Translations under genes and position numbers: made by a program
From: Acidobacteriota bacterium
GTDB taxonomy: Bacteria; Acidobacteriota; Thermoanaerobaculia; Multivoradales; J023
Direction of reading: 5' to 3'
DNA: 64,000 nucleotides
Assembly: GCA_029263395.1 (NCBI GenBank)
Contig: JAJCXO010000285.1
Coordinates: forward strand, 122,128 to 186,127
Shown here: positions 24,958 to 34,118 of the stretch, one piece after another
Position numbering within the stretch: position 1 is the stretch's first letter
Layout: each line of letters opens with the position of its first letter
The notes under the pieces: generated by a model
Seen by the model: the letters and a program-made list of their open reading frames with translations, nothing else
Told to the model about the DNA's origin: nothing
Databases searched by the model: none

Positions 24958-27719
24958 GCCCGGAGGTTTTGGATGGCTTCTTCTCTGAGGTCAGAGGTTA
25001 CCTGCCACGCATCCAGAGAAGCCTCGACGGCGCCGGCAGCTCTCCGCCGGCACTCGACGAGCTCGAGGAAGCCTACCGGCTGACGCACTCGATCAAGGGA
25101 ACTGCCTCGATGGTCAACCTCCAAGAGATGAGCCGAGTCGCTGGTGTTGCGGAGTTGATTCTGGACGAGGTCTTGAACGGCAACCGCGCGTTCGATACCG
25201 GTACCGAAGCACAGCTTCTGGCAGCGGTCCACAACATCCACACTCAATTACCGCCAGCAACGTCGACCACAGCACCGACGACCACAGCACCCACACACTC
25301 AACACCGGCACCATCCTCGACTTCGGATCAATCCGCTCTCGATCGCTCGGCGGCCCTCCGCCAACAGGCCAATACTCTCGCGAAAACCCACCTGGACTCG
25401 GAGCTGGCCGCCACCGTCACCGAGGAGTTCCAGGGTTATCTCGAAACGATTGGCACCCAACTCCGGGGGATGGAGAGCGATCGGACGCAGGTCGAACTAT
25501 TGTCCGAGATGCGAAGACCTCTCCACACCATGAAGGGCACAGCAGGGATCGTCGGCATGGCCGACGTCAGTCAGCTGACTCATCGGATGGAGGATCTCCT
25601 GACCGATCTCGACCAGCAGGACCGGCACCTGGGCGACTCAGAGTTCCAACTGCTGTTTCAGGCGACCGATCTGCTATCCGACATGGTGGCTGGCGAACCC
25701 ATGACCGATCAGTTCACCACTCAACTCGACTCGGTCCACAAGGCATTCGCTGATGCGCTGCAACTCGATGAAGCAAACGGATCGTTACTTGCAGTCAATT
25801 CAGCGCCGAGCTTGGCCAACACCGTGCCGGTCTCACCGGCAGCGTTCGAGCCACAGCACCCCACTGAGCTCCTATCTCGCTCCGATTCGATTCTACGTGT
25901 TCGCGCCGACCGTCTCGATGGCGTGCTTCGCCTGCTGGGAGATGTGACCCTCCAGCGTTCTGGATTCGATCGTCAGGTCACCCGCATGAACGAGCTCCGT
26001 GGCGAGCTGCAGCTCAACCTACGCCGCCTGGGTCGCATGGCGCGGCAACTCACAGCCGAGCTCGATAGTGGCGGATTGGCAGCTACTGCCACATCGGTGG
26101 CGGCAGCCAACCATGATCTCGCGGCGTCCGAATTCGACAGCCTCGAGATGGATCGCTATACCAAGTTGAATCTCCTGGCTCGCCAACTCGAGGAAGCTGC
26201 CGCGGATTCTGCTGCGGTCGGCAGCGGCTTCGAAAGCCTGACGCGCGAAGTCGAGGGATTCCAGACTCGCATGGCATTGCTCACCCGGGACATGCAAGAG
26301 CGGCTAACCCAACTTCGAACAGTCAGGTTCGACACGCTGAGCAGCCGGTTGCATCGCACGGTCAGAGTCACTGCCGAGAAACGCAACAAGCAGGTCACGC
26401 TTACGATCGAAGGCGGCACCACCGAGCTCGACAAGAATATCCTGGAAGAAATCGCCGAGCCGTTGCTTCACCTTTTGCGCAACGCGGTCGATCATGGAAT
26501 CGAACCCCTGCAAGCTAGGCGAGCGGCTGGCAAGTCCGACCACGGAACCATCACGATCCAAATTGACCATCGAGGTACCGAAGCGATCATCCGGGTTCAA
26601 GACGATGGCGCCGGGCTCGATCTCGATCGGCTGCGACATGAGGCGGCAGCGCTTGGTTTCCTCACGACCGAGGAGGCCGAAAAAGCAACGCCGGAAACCC
26701 TCCATCCCCTGATTCTCCAGCGCGGCTTCTCTACTGCTCCGGAAGTGAGTGAAGTGTCTGGCCGGGGCATCGGTCTCGATGTGGTCAACACGTCTATCTC
26801 GCAACTTCGTGGGCTGCTCGAGGTCGAATCCGAACCTGGAACAGGCACCACCTTCACTATCCGCTTACCAGGCAGCCAATCCATCTTGCGGGTGCTGTTG
26901 TTCGCCACTGGCGGCGAGACACTGGCGGTCCCCCTGGCAACGATCGAGCGGGTCGAATCAGCCACGATCCAAGATTTGCAGAGAATTGAGGGTCAACAGA
27001 CGTTGGCCACCATGGGCGAGTCACTCCGAGCTCTCGAGACTCGAAAGATCCTGGGCATGCCGCCGCTTGAGCAGGAGAGCCCGTCAAAGTTTGCAGCCAT
27101 CATCCTCCAGTTGGGCAACCAACGGGTGGCACTACTTACAGAACGTATCCTCGGCGTCCAGGAAGTCGTGGCGCGCCCACTCTCTGAAGTCTTCTCTCGT
27201 CGATTGTTCGGGCTGGGGGGAGCAGCGCTCACAGGTGACGGCCACGTTGTGCTGGTGCTCAACCCCAGAGATCTGACCCGGGAGCCACCAGCAACAGACA
27301 CCTCGACGCCGACATCGATCCCATCGAGAAAGCCGGAGATTCTCATCGTCGATGACTCACTGAGTGTTCGGCAGATTCTCAGTCGACTCATGGAACGGCA
27401 CGGTTGGCAACCACTAGTGGCTCGGAATGGACAGGATGCACTCGAGCTCTTGGGACGCACGGCACGCATCCCCGATGTCGCCCTGGTGGACCTGGAGATG
27501 CCACATATGGACGGCTACGAGTTGACTCGAACGCTAAAGTCCCATGCCGGCTACCGACAGATGCCCATCGTGATCCTCACCACTCGCGCCGGTGAGAAAC
27601 ATCGGCGCAAAGCATTCGAGCTGGGCGCCACCGACTACCTGATCAAACCTTACAACGAAACAACTCTGCTCGAGGCCCTGCGTCTCGCGACCGGTTCTTC
27701 GTCGGAGTCCCGCGCATGA
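24942..27719 (+). CDS. Hybrid CheA histidine kinase with two Hpt domains and a receiver
   Basis: A 925-residue kinase. In order it has: Hpt1 (phospho-His in LTHSIKGTASMV, about residue 49); a Thr/Pro/Ser linker; Hpt2 (His in LHTMKGTAGIVGM, about residue 197); a dimerisation region; an HATPase domain with N box LLHLLRNAVDHGIEP, G1 QDDGAGLD, GRGIGLDVV and a G2 in EPGTGTTF; a CheW-like regulatory domain; and a C-terminal receiver (ILIVDDSLSVRQ, Asp in VALVDLEMPHMDG, Lys in YLIKPYN). This resembles ChpA/PilL-type kinases for surface motility more than flagellar CheA. It overlaps cheW by 16 bp and the next gene by 4 bp. No cheR or cheB is in the window, so receptor adaptation by methylation is not visible here. 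Confidence 0.93.
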   Translation: MVRRVSPEVLDGFFSEVRGYLPRIQRSLDGAGSSPPALDELEEAYRLTHSIKGTASMVNLQEMSRVAGVAELILDEVLNGNRAFDTGTEAQLLAAVHNIHTQLPPATSTTAPTTTAPTHSTPAPSSTSDQSALDRSAALRQQANTLAKTHLDSELAATVTEEFQGYLETIGTQLRGMESDRTQVELLSEMRRPLHTMKGTAGIVGMADVSQLTHRMEDLLTDLDQQDRHLGDSEFQLLFQATDLLSDMVAGEPMTDQFTTQLDSVHKAFADALQLDEANGSLLAVNSAPSLANTVPVSPAAFEPQHPTELLSRSDSILRVRADRLDGVLRLLGDVTLQRSGFDRQVTRMNELRGELQLNLRRLGRMARQLTAELDSGGLAATATSVAAANHDLAASEFDSLEMDRYTKLNLLARQLEEAAADSAAVGSGFESLTREVEGFQTRMALLTRDMQERLTQLRTVRFDTLSSRLHRTVRVTAEKRNKQVTLTIEGGTTELDKNILEEIAEPLLHLLRNAVDHGIEPLQARRAAGKSDHGTITIQIDHRGTEAIIRVQDDGAGLDLDRLRHEAAALGFLTTEEAEKATPETLHPLILQRGFSTAPEVSEVSGRGIGLDVVNTSISQLRGLLEVESEPGTGTTFTIRLPGSQSILRVLLFATGGETLAVPLATIERVESATIQDLQRIEGQQTLATMGESLRALETRKILGMPPLEQESPSKFAAIILQLGNQRVALLTERILGVQEVVARPLSEVFSRRLFGLGGAALTGDGHVVLVLNPRDLTREPPATDTSTPTSIPSRKPEILIVDDSLSVRQILSRLMERHGWQPLVARNGQDALELLGRTARIPDVALVDLEMPHMDGYELTRTLKSHAGYRQMPIVILTTRAGEKHRRKAFELGATDYLIKPYNETTLLEALRLATGSSSESRA

Positions 27720-28636
27720 GCCCACCGCGTCACCGCCGCCTACTGCCTGTCACCATCCATAACCAGTGCCTGCTGATCGATGCTTCACAGGTTGTCACCG
27801 TGGAGCAAGGAGACCGGGTCCAGCGCAACCCCAGCGGTGGGTCGCTTCATGGCTGGCTGCTTGGATCACTGGACGGGGCAACGGTCTTCGCCTTGGCGTC
27901 GATCCTTGAGCTGGGGGCCGCTCCTCGGACCGATTCAGGATCCATCGTGGTCCTTTCGCGATCGAATGGCGAAATGTGGGGGCTAATGGTCGATCAGGTG
28001 GGATCCTCGTTCGAGGCCTCCAGCGATGCCATCCATCCCCTCGACGGGGCGATGGGAGCGGCGACCTTTTCGGCGCTCGTCGACATCGCTCCCGACCCTT
28101 TACTGCTGCTCGCTAGCGAGCACTTGCATCCAGATGACGCCAGGGCGGCGCTGCCGGTCGAGACCCAACCACCGCAACCGCATCCCGACAGGCCTATTGC
28201 AGACCAGACCACATCACCACGAATGCTGTGGATCTCAATCGACGCCGAACGCCACCTCCATGTTGGCCTGAGTCTCAAGCAGGTGGTTGAGATTCGCGAA
28301 CCGCTGCCTGTCGCGACGCTTCCAGGACCTGGGACGAACAGCGCTTTGACAGGCTTCGTCGTCTACGACGGCCAAGCGCTGCCAACGGCAAGCCTAGGTC
28401 AGCTGTACGGTATCGTCGAGCCAAACGGCACCGCAAGTCGGTTGTTGATCGCCCGTTGCACACGCACAGCTCGCCGGGTCGGCCTACCGATCTTCGGTGA
28501 GACTCGATTGGTCGAGTTGCCGATCACCCATCGGGTCGAGATACCTCAGCCTGAGGTCGCCGTCTGGATCCGCGGCTGTTTCCAAATCGACGATGGTGCT
28601 TTGCTCGTTCCAGACCTCGACGCGATGCTGGGCTGA
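27716..28636 (+). CDS. Double CheW-like protein
   Basis: A 306-residue protein that overlaps cheA by 4 bp (ATGA). Two CheW-like halves are visible: residues 10-140 (LPVTIHNQCLLIDASQVVTVE, GWLLGSLDGATVFALASIL, WGLMVDQVGSSFE) and residues 165-300 (LWISIDAERHLHVGLSLKQVVEI, LTGFVVYDGQALPTASLGQL, EIPQPEVAVWIRGCF), joined by a Pro/Gln/Thr linker. The halves are divergent from each other and from the upstream CheW, so it may be a scaffold rather than a standard coupler. It is the last gene of the chemosensory run and is followed by the right copy of the 57-bp repeat. Confidence 0.75.
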   Translation: MSPPRHRRLLPVTIHNQCLLIDASQVVTVEQGDRVQRNPSGGSLHGWLLGSLDGATVFALASILELGAAPRTDSGSIVVLSRSNGEMWGLMVDQVGSSFEASSDAIHPLDGAMGAATFSALVDIAPDPLLLLASEHLHPDDARAALPVETQPPQPHPDRPIADQTTSPRMLWISIDAERHLHVGLSLKQVVEIREPLPVATLPGPGTNSALTGFVVYDGQALPTASLGQLYGIVEPNGTASRLLIARCTRTARRVGLPIFGETRLVELPITHRVEIPQPEVAVWIRGCFQIDDGALLVPDLDAMLG

Positions 28637-28667
28637 GTCCATACAAGCACCTTAATCCGAACAGGCC

Positions 28668-28748
28668 ACGTACCACGACGCCGGGATCGATGCTGGCAGC
28701 TGTGATCGCACGATCCACATCGTCGACGGCCGGGTTGCGGACGGCTGA
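28668..28748 (+). pseudogene. Remnant of an ABC ATPase C-terminus
   Basis: Read in frame, this stretch gives YHDAGIDAGSC followed by DRTIHIVDGRVADG and a stop. That parallels the end of the LolD-type ATPase at 17413 (STHDAEIASRC, then DRTIHIVDGRIADG), with one extra codon and several changes before the shared Cys. A TAA stop lies in frame just upstream, so no complete gene is present. It is either what remains of a second ATPase copy or the product of the event that duplicated the 57-bp segment. The nearby promoter of the next gene appears intact. Confidence 0.7.
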
Positions 28749-28755
28749 ACCGCCC
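28699..28755 (+). repeat. 57-bp direct repeat, right copy
   Basis: This copy matches 17364-17420 at 56 of 57 positions and includes the ATPase stop codon and 7 bases after it. It lies 62 bp after the last chemosensory gene. Weaker similarity continues past the repeat on both sides (a shared CATGATCC downstream, and HDA-type codons upstream). Confidence 0.9.
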
Positions 28756-28854
28756 CGGCTCCATCGAGCATGATCCTTTTCGCCGAGGTTTGGTACGTTC
28801 TTTAGCGTGGAGATCAACTCGCGTGAACTCATGGAACTTGTCAGGAGCCTAGCC

Positions 28855-30048
28855 ATGAAGAAAATGATCTTGATCTGTTGGATCGGAGCGCTCGCGCTGA
28901 CCATCACAGGCGCCGTATGGGCTGAATCCGGCCAGGGTGTCGAATGGACCGACGTCCTAACAACCGACACGGATGGTTCGACCCTGATCGGCGGCTTTTC
29001 TGTCGAAGCGACGAATGGCTGTGCTCCGTCACGCCGCGCTTACATCGCCTTCCTGTCGCCCGATGGAACCGAGCAGTGGCGCACCACAATCCCGCCGTCG
29101 GATGGTGTCAGCAACCTTGAGCCCCAACACGTTCTGACCGCCACCGTGCATGACGCTGCGATCGACCCACAAACAGGCGAAATCTTCACGATCGCCGAAG
29201 TGCTGACCGCATGGCAGGGCGGCAGTTGCGCCGCCGGCATCACCACCGCAATCGGTACCGCGGTCATACAGCTTGCCCACGATGGCACGGTACTCGGCGA
29301 TGTCTTTCTTGGTCCCCGACCCACGGGACCTCCTGCTGACACCTTCGGCTGCGACGAACGCTGTGCCCCCGACCGCCTGCAGCAAATTGTCGGCCGACGG
29401 ATTACGATCGAACCCACAGGCCAGCTCCGTATTGCTGGCCGGCAACGCGCCCCTCGCGACGCCAAGGGTGCCAGGGATGCTTTTGTAGCCGACCTGTCAC
29501 CTCCCCTCGACACGGTGTCGAGCCCCGACCTTACCTTTTTCACAAGCGGCCCCGGCGGAGTCCTCGATCACTTTTGTAACATGTGGGCGGAGAGCCATCT
29601 GGTGTCGGTCACTAGCCTGCCTAAAACCACCATCCTAGGTAGCTACACCAATCTCGCCGCCGTCGACGACTGCATCCTCCAAATCAAATACGCCGGCCTC
29701 GGCAGCGTCGACCAATTTGACGATTACGGCATCGAGACCAAATTCCACCTCCCAGTCTCAGCAACTAGGCTACGGCTGGTGGTCGACTTGACGTTGCCTC
29801 CGTATTACCTCTTCGGCAAGGTTGGTTTATTCCTCAAGGATCGCACCGAGGCACGTTTTGTCCAGGTGGCGACCTTGATTCCGGACTCCTACAACAAAAT
29901 CAAGGCCCGCTTTCCGCTTGACGACCCCACACCTTACATCGACGCCGAAGGCTCGCTGTTGATGCGAGTAGTTTTCAAGTACAACACTGAAACACCTTTT
30001 TATGACGACAGCGTCGATATCGATCAACTCGAAATCGAGCCCTATTGA
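28855..30048 (+). CDS. Secreted protein of unknown function
   Basis: A 397-residue exported protein. The ATG at 28855 is chosen for its AGGAG 7 bp upstream and the signal peptide that follows (MKKMILICWIGALALTITGAVWA); a GTG at 28807 would add 16 residues without support. The first half has repeated segments such as GSTLIGGFSVEAT, LSPDGTEQWRTTIPP and IAEVLTAWQGGSC that suggest a beta-propeller-like reporter of stored values (DGT-x-W units). Cys residues cluster in TFGCDERCAPDR and later in HFCN and DDCIL. The C-terminal part has a beta-rich domain (YGIETKFHLPVSATRLRLVVDL) and ends DQLEIEPY. The gene converges on the kinase gene with 7 bp of overlap. I do not recognise a family. Confidence 0.75.
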   Translation: MKKMILICWIGALALTITGAVWAESGQGVEWTDVLTTDTDGSTLIGGFSVEATNGCAPSRRAYIAFLSPDGTEQWRTTIPPSDGVSNLEPQHVLTATVHDAAIDPQTGEIFTIAEVLTAWQGGSCAAGITTAIGTAVIQLAHDGTVLGDVFLGPRPTGPPADTFGCDERCAPDRLQQIVGRRITIEPTGQLRIAGRQRAPRDAKGARDAFVADLSPPLDTVSSPDLTFFTSGPGGVLDHFCNMWAESHLVSVTSLPKTTILGSYTNLAAVDDCILQIKYAGLGSVDQFDDYGIETKFHLPVSATRLRLVVDLTLPPYYLFGKVGLFLKDRTEARFVQVATLIPDSYNKIKARFPLDDPTPYIDAEGSLLMRVVFKYNTETPFYDDSVDIDQLEIEPY

Positions 30049-32873
30049 GGACGGTACACCTCCGCCTTCTCCGGTTGATTCCAATCCTCGTACAGCGCGG
30101 TTAAATACTGGCCAACCTCCAGCGTTCGAGGGTGCTCTGGACCCAACAGCTGGAGATATTGGCCGTGGCTTCCGAGCAGCAGGGCCTCCGCCTCGGCGTA
30201 ACGCTGCTGGCCTGATAGACAGACGCCGAGCAATCGCTGGGCCGCCGCTATCTTGGCTGAGGGGATATCAGACGGGTCGAGAATCGTGAGACTCTCGCGC
30301 AGCAAAGCTTCGGCAGCCTGCAGCGCCCCCTGATCGGTCAGCAGGGAACCCAGCCCCATCGCCGCAGACGCCACAGACGGGTGTTCATTACCCAAAGCTC
30401 GCCGCCGAATATCCAACGCCTCACGAAAGTACGGTTCAGCAGATTGATCATCACCGCGAGCCCGCAGCAGGGAGGCGAGGTTGACCATGCTGGTAGCGAC
30501 CCGGGGATGCTCCTCCCCCAGACGCTCACGTTCGACTTCGAGTACCTCTCGCAGTAAGGGCTCGGCCGCCGCGTAGTCCCGCTGACGGTGCAGCAAGACG
30601 CCCAAATTGCCAATCGTCACCGTCGTATCGGGGTGCTCTCGACCGAGGAGCTCACGCTGCATCGTCAGCGCTCGACGATAGAGATCGGCAGCATCGTCGG
30701 CAGCGCCTTGGCTGGACCGCAAAGACGCCAGGTTGCTCAGAGTGGCCGCAATATCGGGATGCTGTTCGCCGAGCAGGCTCTCTTGCATCGTCAGGGCCTC
30801 GCGTAACAACGCCTCACCCTCGTCGAAACGCTTGCGATGACTCACCAGCAGCCCAAGGTTGTTCAAGGTAATGGCAATCCGCAGATGTTTCGGTCCCAGC
30901 AGTTGACGCCGGATGGCAAGGGCCTCGCGGAACCGTTCCTCCGCTTCTTCGAGACGACCCTGGCGACGCAGCAACACTCCCAGATTGTTGAGGCTGGTCG
31001 CAATATCTTCATGCGGCCCTTCAAAGGCCTGCCGACGCAACTCGAGTGCCCTTCGAAAGTGGACTTCCGCCTCGGCATAAGCGCCTCGACCCTGCAACAC
31101 AATCCCCAGATTGTTGATGTTGTGGGCGATGTCCTCATCGGTTTCGCCCGGCAACACCTGCTGCACGTTCAGCGCCTCCCGTAACAGCCTTTCAGCATCG
31201 TCGTGCCTGCCCTGGCGATTCCGCAGAATCCCCAACCCACGCAGACTGTCGGCGATCTCGCGATGGACATCACCGAGCTCGCGACGGCGGATCTCGAGCG
31301 CCTGCACCAGTTGAGGCTCAGCGAGTTCGTACTCACCCAAGCTGCGATAGACCCCACCGACAGTGACCATCAGCTTGGCCTGGGCCAGCGGCGCGTCCGC
31401 CAACTCGCGTCGGATCTTGGCGGCTCCTTCGTCCAGCACATCCCGGAGACTGAGATCCTGTGCTTCGTTGGGATTGGAACTGTCGAACAACTCGGTCAGC
31501 AAATCCAATGCCTGCTCGGCGGTCCGCTGCTGACGCCGGGCCTCCCGCGCCTGCCAGCCGGTCGCCACGATGCCCACCACCAGGCTCGTCACCAACACCA
31601 GCACCGCCGCCGCCCCCAGCCAATGGCGACGCAGGAACTTTCCCGCTCGGTAGCCGAGGGTCGGCTGGCGGGCGAGCACCGGCAGCCCATCGAGATGACG
31701 ACGTAGATCCTCCGCCAATTGTTCGACCGAGCTGTATCGACGCTCGGGCTCCTTGCGCAGCGCCATCAAGATAATGTTGTCGAGGTCACCAGCCAGTCGG
31801 CGCTCGAGCTTCTCCGGCACCGTGCCACGGCGCTGGCTCACCTCCTCAGGGGTAGCGGTACGGGTGGTCTCAGTGCGCTCGAGCTCGGTGGTGCGTTCCG
31901 CCACCTCCAGCTCGGTCAGGATACGATGTCGGACTGCCGTGCTCGGTTTCGACGGCATCTGCTCACAGACAGCGTGCTCCATCGCTTGTCGTGTCGCTTG
32001 GTCGAGGCGATAAGGGCGATGACCACTCAGCAGCTCATACAGCACCACCCCCAGCGAATAGACGTCGCTGGCGGTCGTCAACGGTTCGCCGCGAATCTGC
32101 TCGGGACTGGCATAACCCGGGGTCAGCAGTCGGCTGGCTGCGGTCCATCCCGGGCTCAACGGATCGCGCTCTGGATCGAGAATTCTGGCGACGCCAAAGT
32201 CCACCAACTTGGTGACACCCTCGGCAGTCACCAGAATGTTGCTGGGCTTGAGGTCACAATGCACGATCAGACGGCGGTGCGCGGCGTGGACTGCCGCGCA
32301 GACCGTACGGAACAGGGCGAGCCGTTGACCGATCGACAGCCGATGGGCATCGCAGTAGACATCGATCGGCTCACCCGCGATGTACTCCATCACGAAGTAG
32401 GGTGACCCATCCTCGGTGATACCACCGTCGAGCAATTGCGCAATGTTGGGATGATCGAGGTCCGCCAGGATCTGACGCTCGCGCACAAACCGCCCGATGA
32501 TGGCGTCGGTATCCATACCGCGCTTGATCAGCTTGATCGCCACTTCTTCGCGATACTGGCCATCATCCCGCGCCGCCAGGTAAACCGCGCCCATGCCACC
32601 ACGGCCGATCTCCCGCACCAACCGATGGGGTCCAATCCGACGACCGATGGGGTCGTCGGTATGCTGAGTCAGCAGGCGTGCGGTGAGCTCCGCAACCGGC
32701 TCCTCCAACGGATGGATCGTTGCGTCATCGGCACGCAACATGTCCTCGACTTCGGCGCGCAAGGTGGGGTCGTCGATGGTGGCGTTGTCGAGAAACGCAC
32801 CCCGTCTCGCTGGTGGCAGCTCGAGCACGTCGTGAAACAACGTCTTGATCCGCTGCCACCGCTCCGGCGTCAT
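30042..32873 (-). CDS. Ser/Thr protein kinase with TPR repeats
   Basis: A 943-residue protein. Residues 70-370 form a PknB-type kinase: Gly loop GRGGMGAVYLA, Lys in VAIKLIKRG, catalytic loop HCDLKPSN, DFG in VDFGVARIL, and the APE-like segment in GYASPEQIRG. A membrane helix follows (LGAAAVLVLVTSLVVGIVATGW, about residues 415-436), then at least eight tetratricopeptide repeats of the TPR_10/12 type (EALNVQQVLPGETDEDIAHNI, then NNLGIVLQGRGAYAEAEVHF, and similar), so the TPR part is extracytoplasmic. It overlaps the sigma-factor gene by 4 bp (ATGA). Kinase-sigma pairs of this kind are common in Acidobacteriota; the kinase probably acts on or through the sigma factor. Confidence 0.93.
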   Translation of the reverse strand: MTPERWQRIKTLFHDVLELPPARRGAFLDNATIDDPTLRAEVEDMLRADDATIHPLEEPVAELTARLLTQHTDDPIGRRIGPHRLVREIGRGGMGAVYLAARDDGQYREEVAIKLIKRGMDTDAIIGRFVRERQILADLDHPNIAQLLDGGITEDGSPYFVMEYIAGEPIDVYCDAHRLSIGQRLALFRTVCAAVHAAHRRLIVHCDLKPSNILVTAEGVTKLVDFGVARILDPERDPLSPGWTAASRLLTPGYASPEQIRGEPLTTASDVYSLGVVLYELLSGHRPYRLDQATRQAMEHAVCEQMPSKPSTAVRHRILTELEVAERTTELERTETTRTATPEEVSQRRGTVPEKLERRLAGDLDNIILMALRKEPERRYSSVEQLAEDLRRHLDGLPVLARQPTLGYRAGKFLRRHWLGAAAVLVLVTSLVVGIVATGWQAREARRQQRTAEQALDLLTELFDSSNPNEAQDLSLRDVLDEGAAKIRRELADAPLAQAKLMVTVGGVYRSLGEYELAEPQLVQALEIRRRELGDVHREIADSLRGLGILRNRQGRHDDAERLLREALNVQQVLPGETDEDIAHNINNLGIVLQGRGAYAEAEVHFRRALELRRQAFEGPHEDIATSLNNLGVLLRRQGRLEEAEERFREALAIRRQLLGPKHLRIAITLNNLGLLVSHRKRFDEGEALLREALTMQESLLGEQHPDIAATLSNLASLRSSQGAADDAADLYRRALTMQRELLGREHPDTTVTIGNLGVLLHRQRDYAAAEPLLREVLEVERERLGEEHPRVATSMVNLASLLRARGDDQSAEPYFREALDIRRRALGNEHPSVASAAMGLGSLLTDQGALQAAEALLRESLTILDPSDIPSAKIAAAQRLLGVCLSGQQRYAEAEALLLGSHGQYLQLLGPEHPRTLEVGQYLTALYEDWNQPEKAEVYRPQ

Positions 32874-33472
32874 CCTGATCCGGTCTCCTCAGTGGACTCG
32901 GGACCTCTCCCGGACCCACCCTGGTGAAGATCGTTGGCCAGCCAGGCTTTGGCGGCTCGCCATTCCCGTTTGACGGTAGCCGTCGAGATCCCCAACGCCT
33001 CCGCTGTTTCCTCGATCTTGAGGCCACCGAAAAAGCGCAGCTCGACGAGTCGACTCATGCGTGGATCGAAGGCTGCCAAATCGTCTAGCGCATGGTCCAA
33101 GGCGATCAAGTCTTCGGCGCGCTGCACGGGCAGCAGGAGTTCCTCGTCGAAGGTGATCTTCGGAGTGTTGCCACCTCCTCGCTTGGCAGCCCGCAGCTTT
33201 CGCACGTGTAACATGGTGATCCGCCGCATCATCTGCGCCGCCACGCCGAAGAAGTGGGCCCGATTCTGCCACTTCACCCGCGTCTGGTCGACGAGTTGCA
33301 AATACGCTTCGTTGACCAAAGCTGTCGGCTGCAGGGTATGCCCAGCACGCTCCCGCCGCATGTAGCGTTCCGCGAGGCGGTGGAGTTCGTCGTAGACCAG
33401 CGGCATCAGCAGATCGAGCGCCTCGCGGTCGCCTCGACTCCAATCGATGAGCAGCTGAGTGACGTCGCTCAC
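32870..33472 (-). CDS. ECF-type RNA polymerase sigma factor (TIGR02999-like)
   Basis: A 200-residue sigma factor. Region 2 is LMPLVYDELHRLAERYMRRE with LQPTALVNEAYLQLVD, and region 4 is VELRFFGGLKIEETAEALGI, then STATVKREWRAAKAWL. The GTG start at 33472 is preferred because the family normally begins at SDVTQLL, directly after this codon, with a purine run just upstream. The frame stays open to an ATG at 33754, which would add 94 residues including three 18-bp repeat units; this extension has no recognisable domain. Its stop overlaps the kinase start by 4 bp. No anti-sigma gene is adjacent, so control by the kinase is plausible. Confidence 0.88.
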   Translation of the reverse strand: MSDVTQLLIDWSRGDREALDLLMPLVYDELHRLAERYMRRERAGHTLQPTALVNEAYLQLVDQTRVKWQNRAHFFGVAAQMMRRITMLHVRKLRAAKRGGGNTPKITFDEELLLPVQRAEDLIALDHALDDLAAFDPRMSRLVELRFFGGLKIEETAEALGISTATVKREWRAAKAWLANDLHQGGSGRGPESTEETGSG

Positions 33473-33487
33473 CTTACCCCTATTGCT

Positions 33488-33541
33488 CGTTTGGCCACGA
33501 TTGCCCGTTTGGCTGCGATGACCCGTTTGCCCGCGATGGCT
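33488..33541 (-). repeat. Three 18-bp tandem repeats just upstream of the sigma-factor start
   Basis: Three consecutive 18-bp units (33488-33505, 33506-33523, 33524-33541) share CGTTTG at their start and are otherwise similar but not identical. They lie 16-69 bp upstream of the chosen GTG. In the extended reading frame they would encode degenerate G-x-x-S/T-G-x-R-style hexapeptides. The rest of 33542-34118, shared with the divergent secreted-protein gene, holds no gene I can support. Confidence 0.6.
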
Positions 33542-34118
33542 CGCATCACCACCGATGCGCCCAATCGTCGGATCTCCCAGACCGAAACGTCCAGCCACCA
33601 GAGACGCCCGACAGCGCTCGCCAGACGACTGACCGACAGAAACTCGTCGCAGCACTGGATTCGAGTTCGATTTTAGTCGTGAAAGCACCATCGTCGCCAC
33701 ATCATCTCCCCCGTCTTCCAGCATTTGTCGTCTTCCAGCATTTGTCCTTGGCACGGTGATCTCTGTGCCGGCTGGGCCCGTCTTGACAGGCGCTCACTTA
33801 TGCAACGTTCCGAATACGACCCGAAAGGATCATCCACCCCAGCAGCACCGACAGCCGCTCAGCTACCGGTGGAGCCTTGGCCGAACGATTCAGACTCGCC
33901 AGCGGTGTTCGCACAAATTCGGCCGGCTCGCTGACGACTGAGCGAAAGGGTGCACACCCGTGATCCATTTTTTGGCTCGTTATCGCCTACCAACAAGACG
34001 GCTTCACGCGCCACGTTCCAATCACCGACCGCCAACGCTGAGGGTGAACGCTGGTTTCACGACACACGCTCGACTTGCAAATTGGCCCCTAAAAGTTGCT
34101 CTTTGCTGGAGACTCCAC

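Noticed and set aside
17364..28755. Chemosensory block as an active integrative element
   Set aside because: No integrase, recombinase, relaxase or transposase is present between the repeats, so only past insertion is proposed.
33473..33754. 94-residue N-terminal extension of the TIGR02999-like sigma factor
   Set aside because: The family begins at SDVTQLL, the GTG there has a purine-rich site, and the extension consists of repeats and low-complexity sequence. It is not excluded, since the repeat unit keeps the frame.
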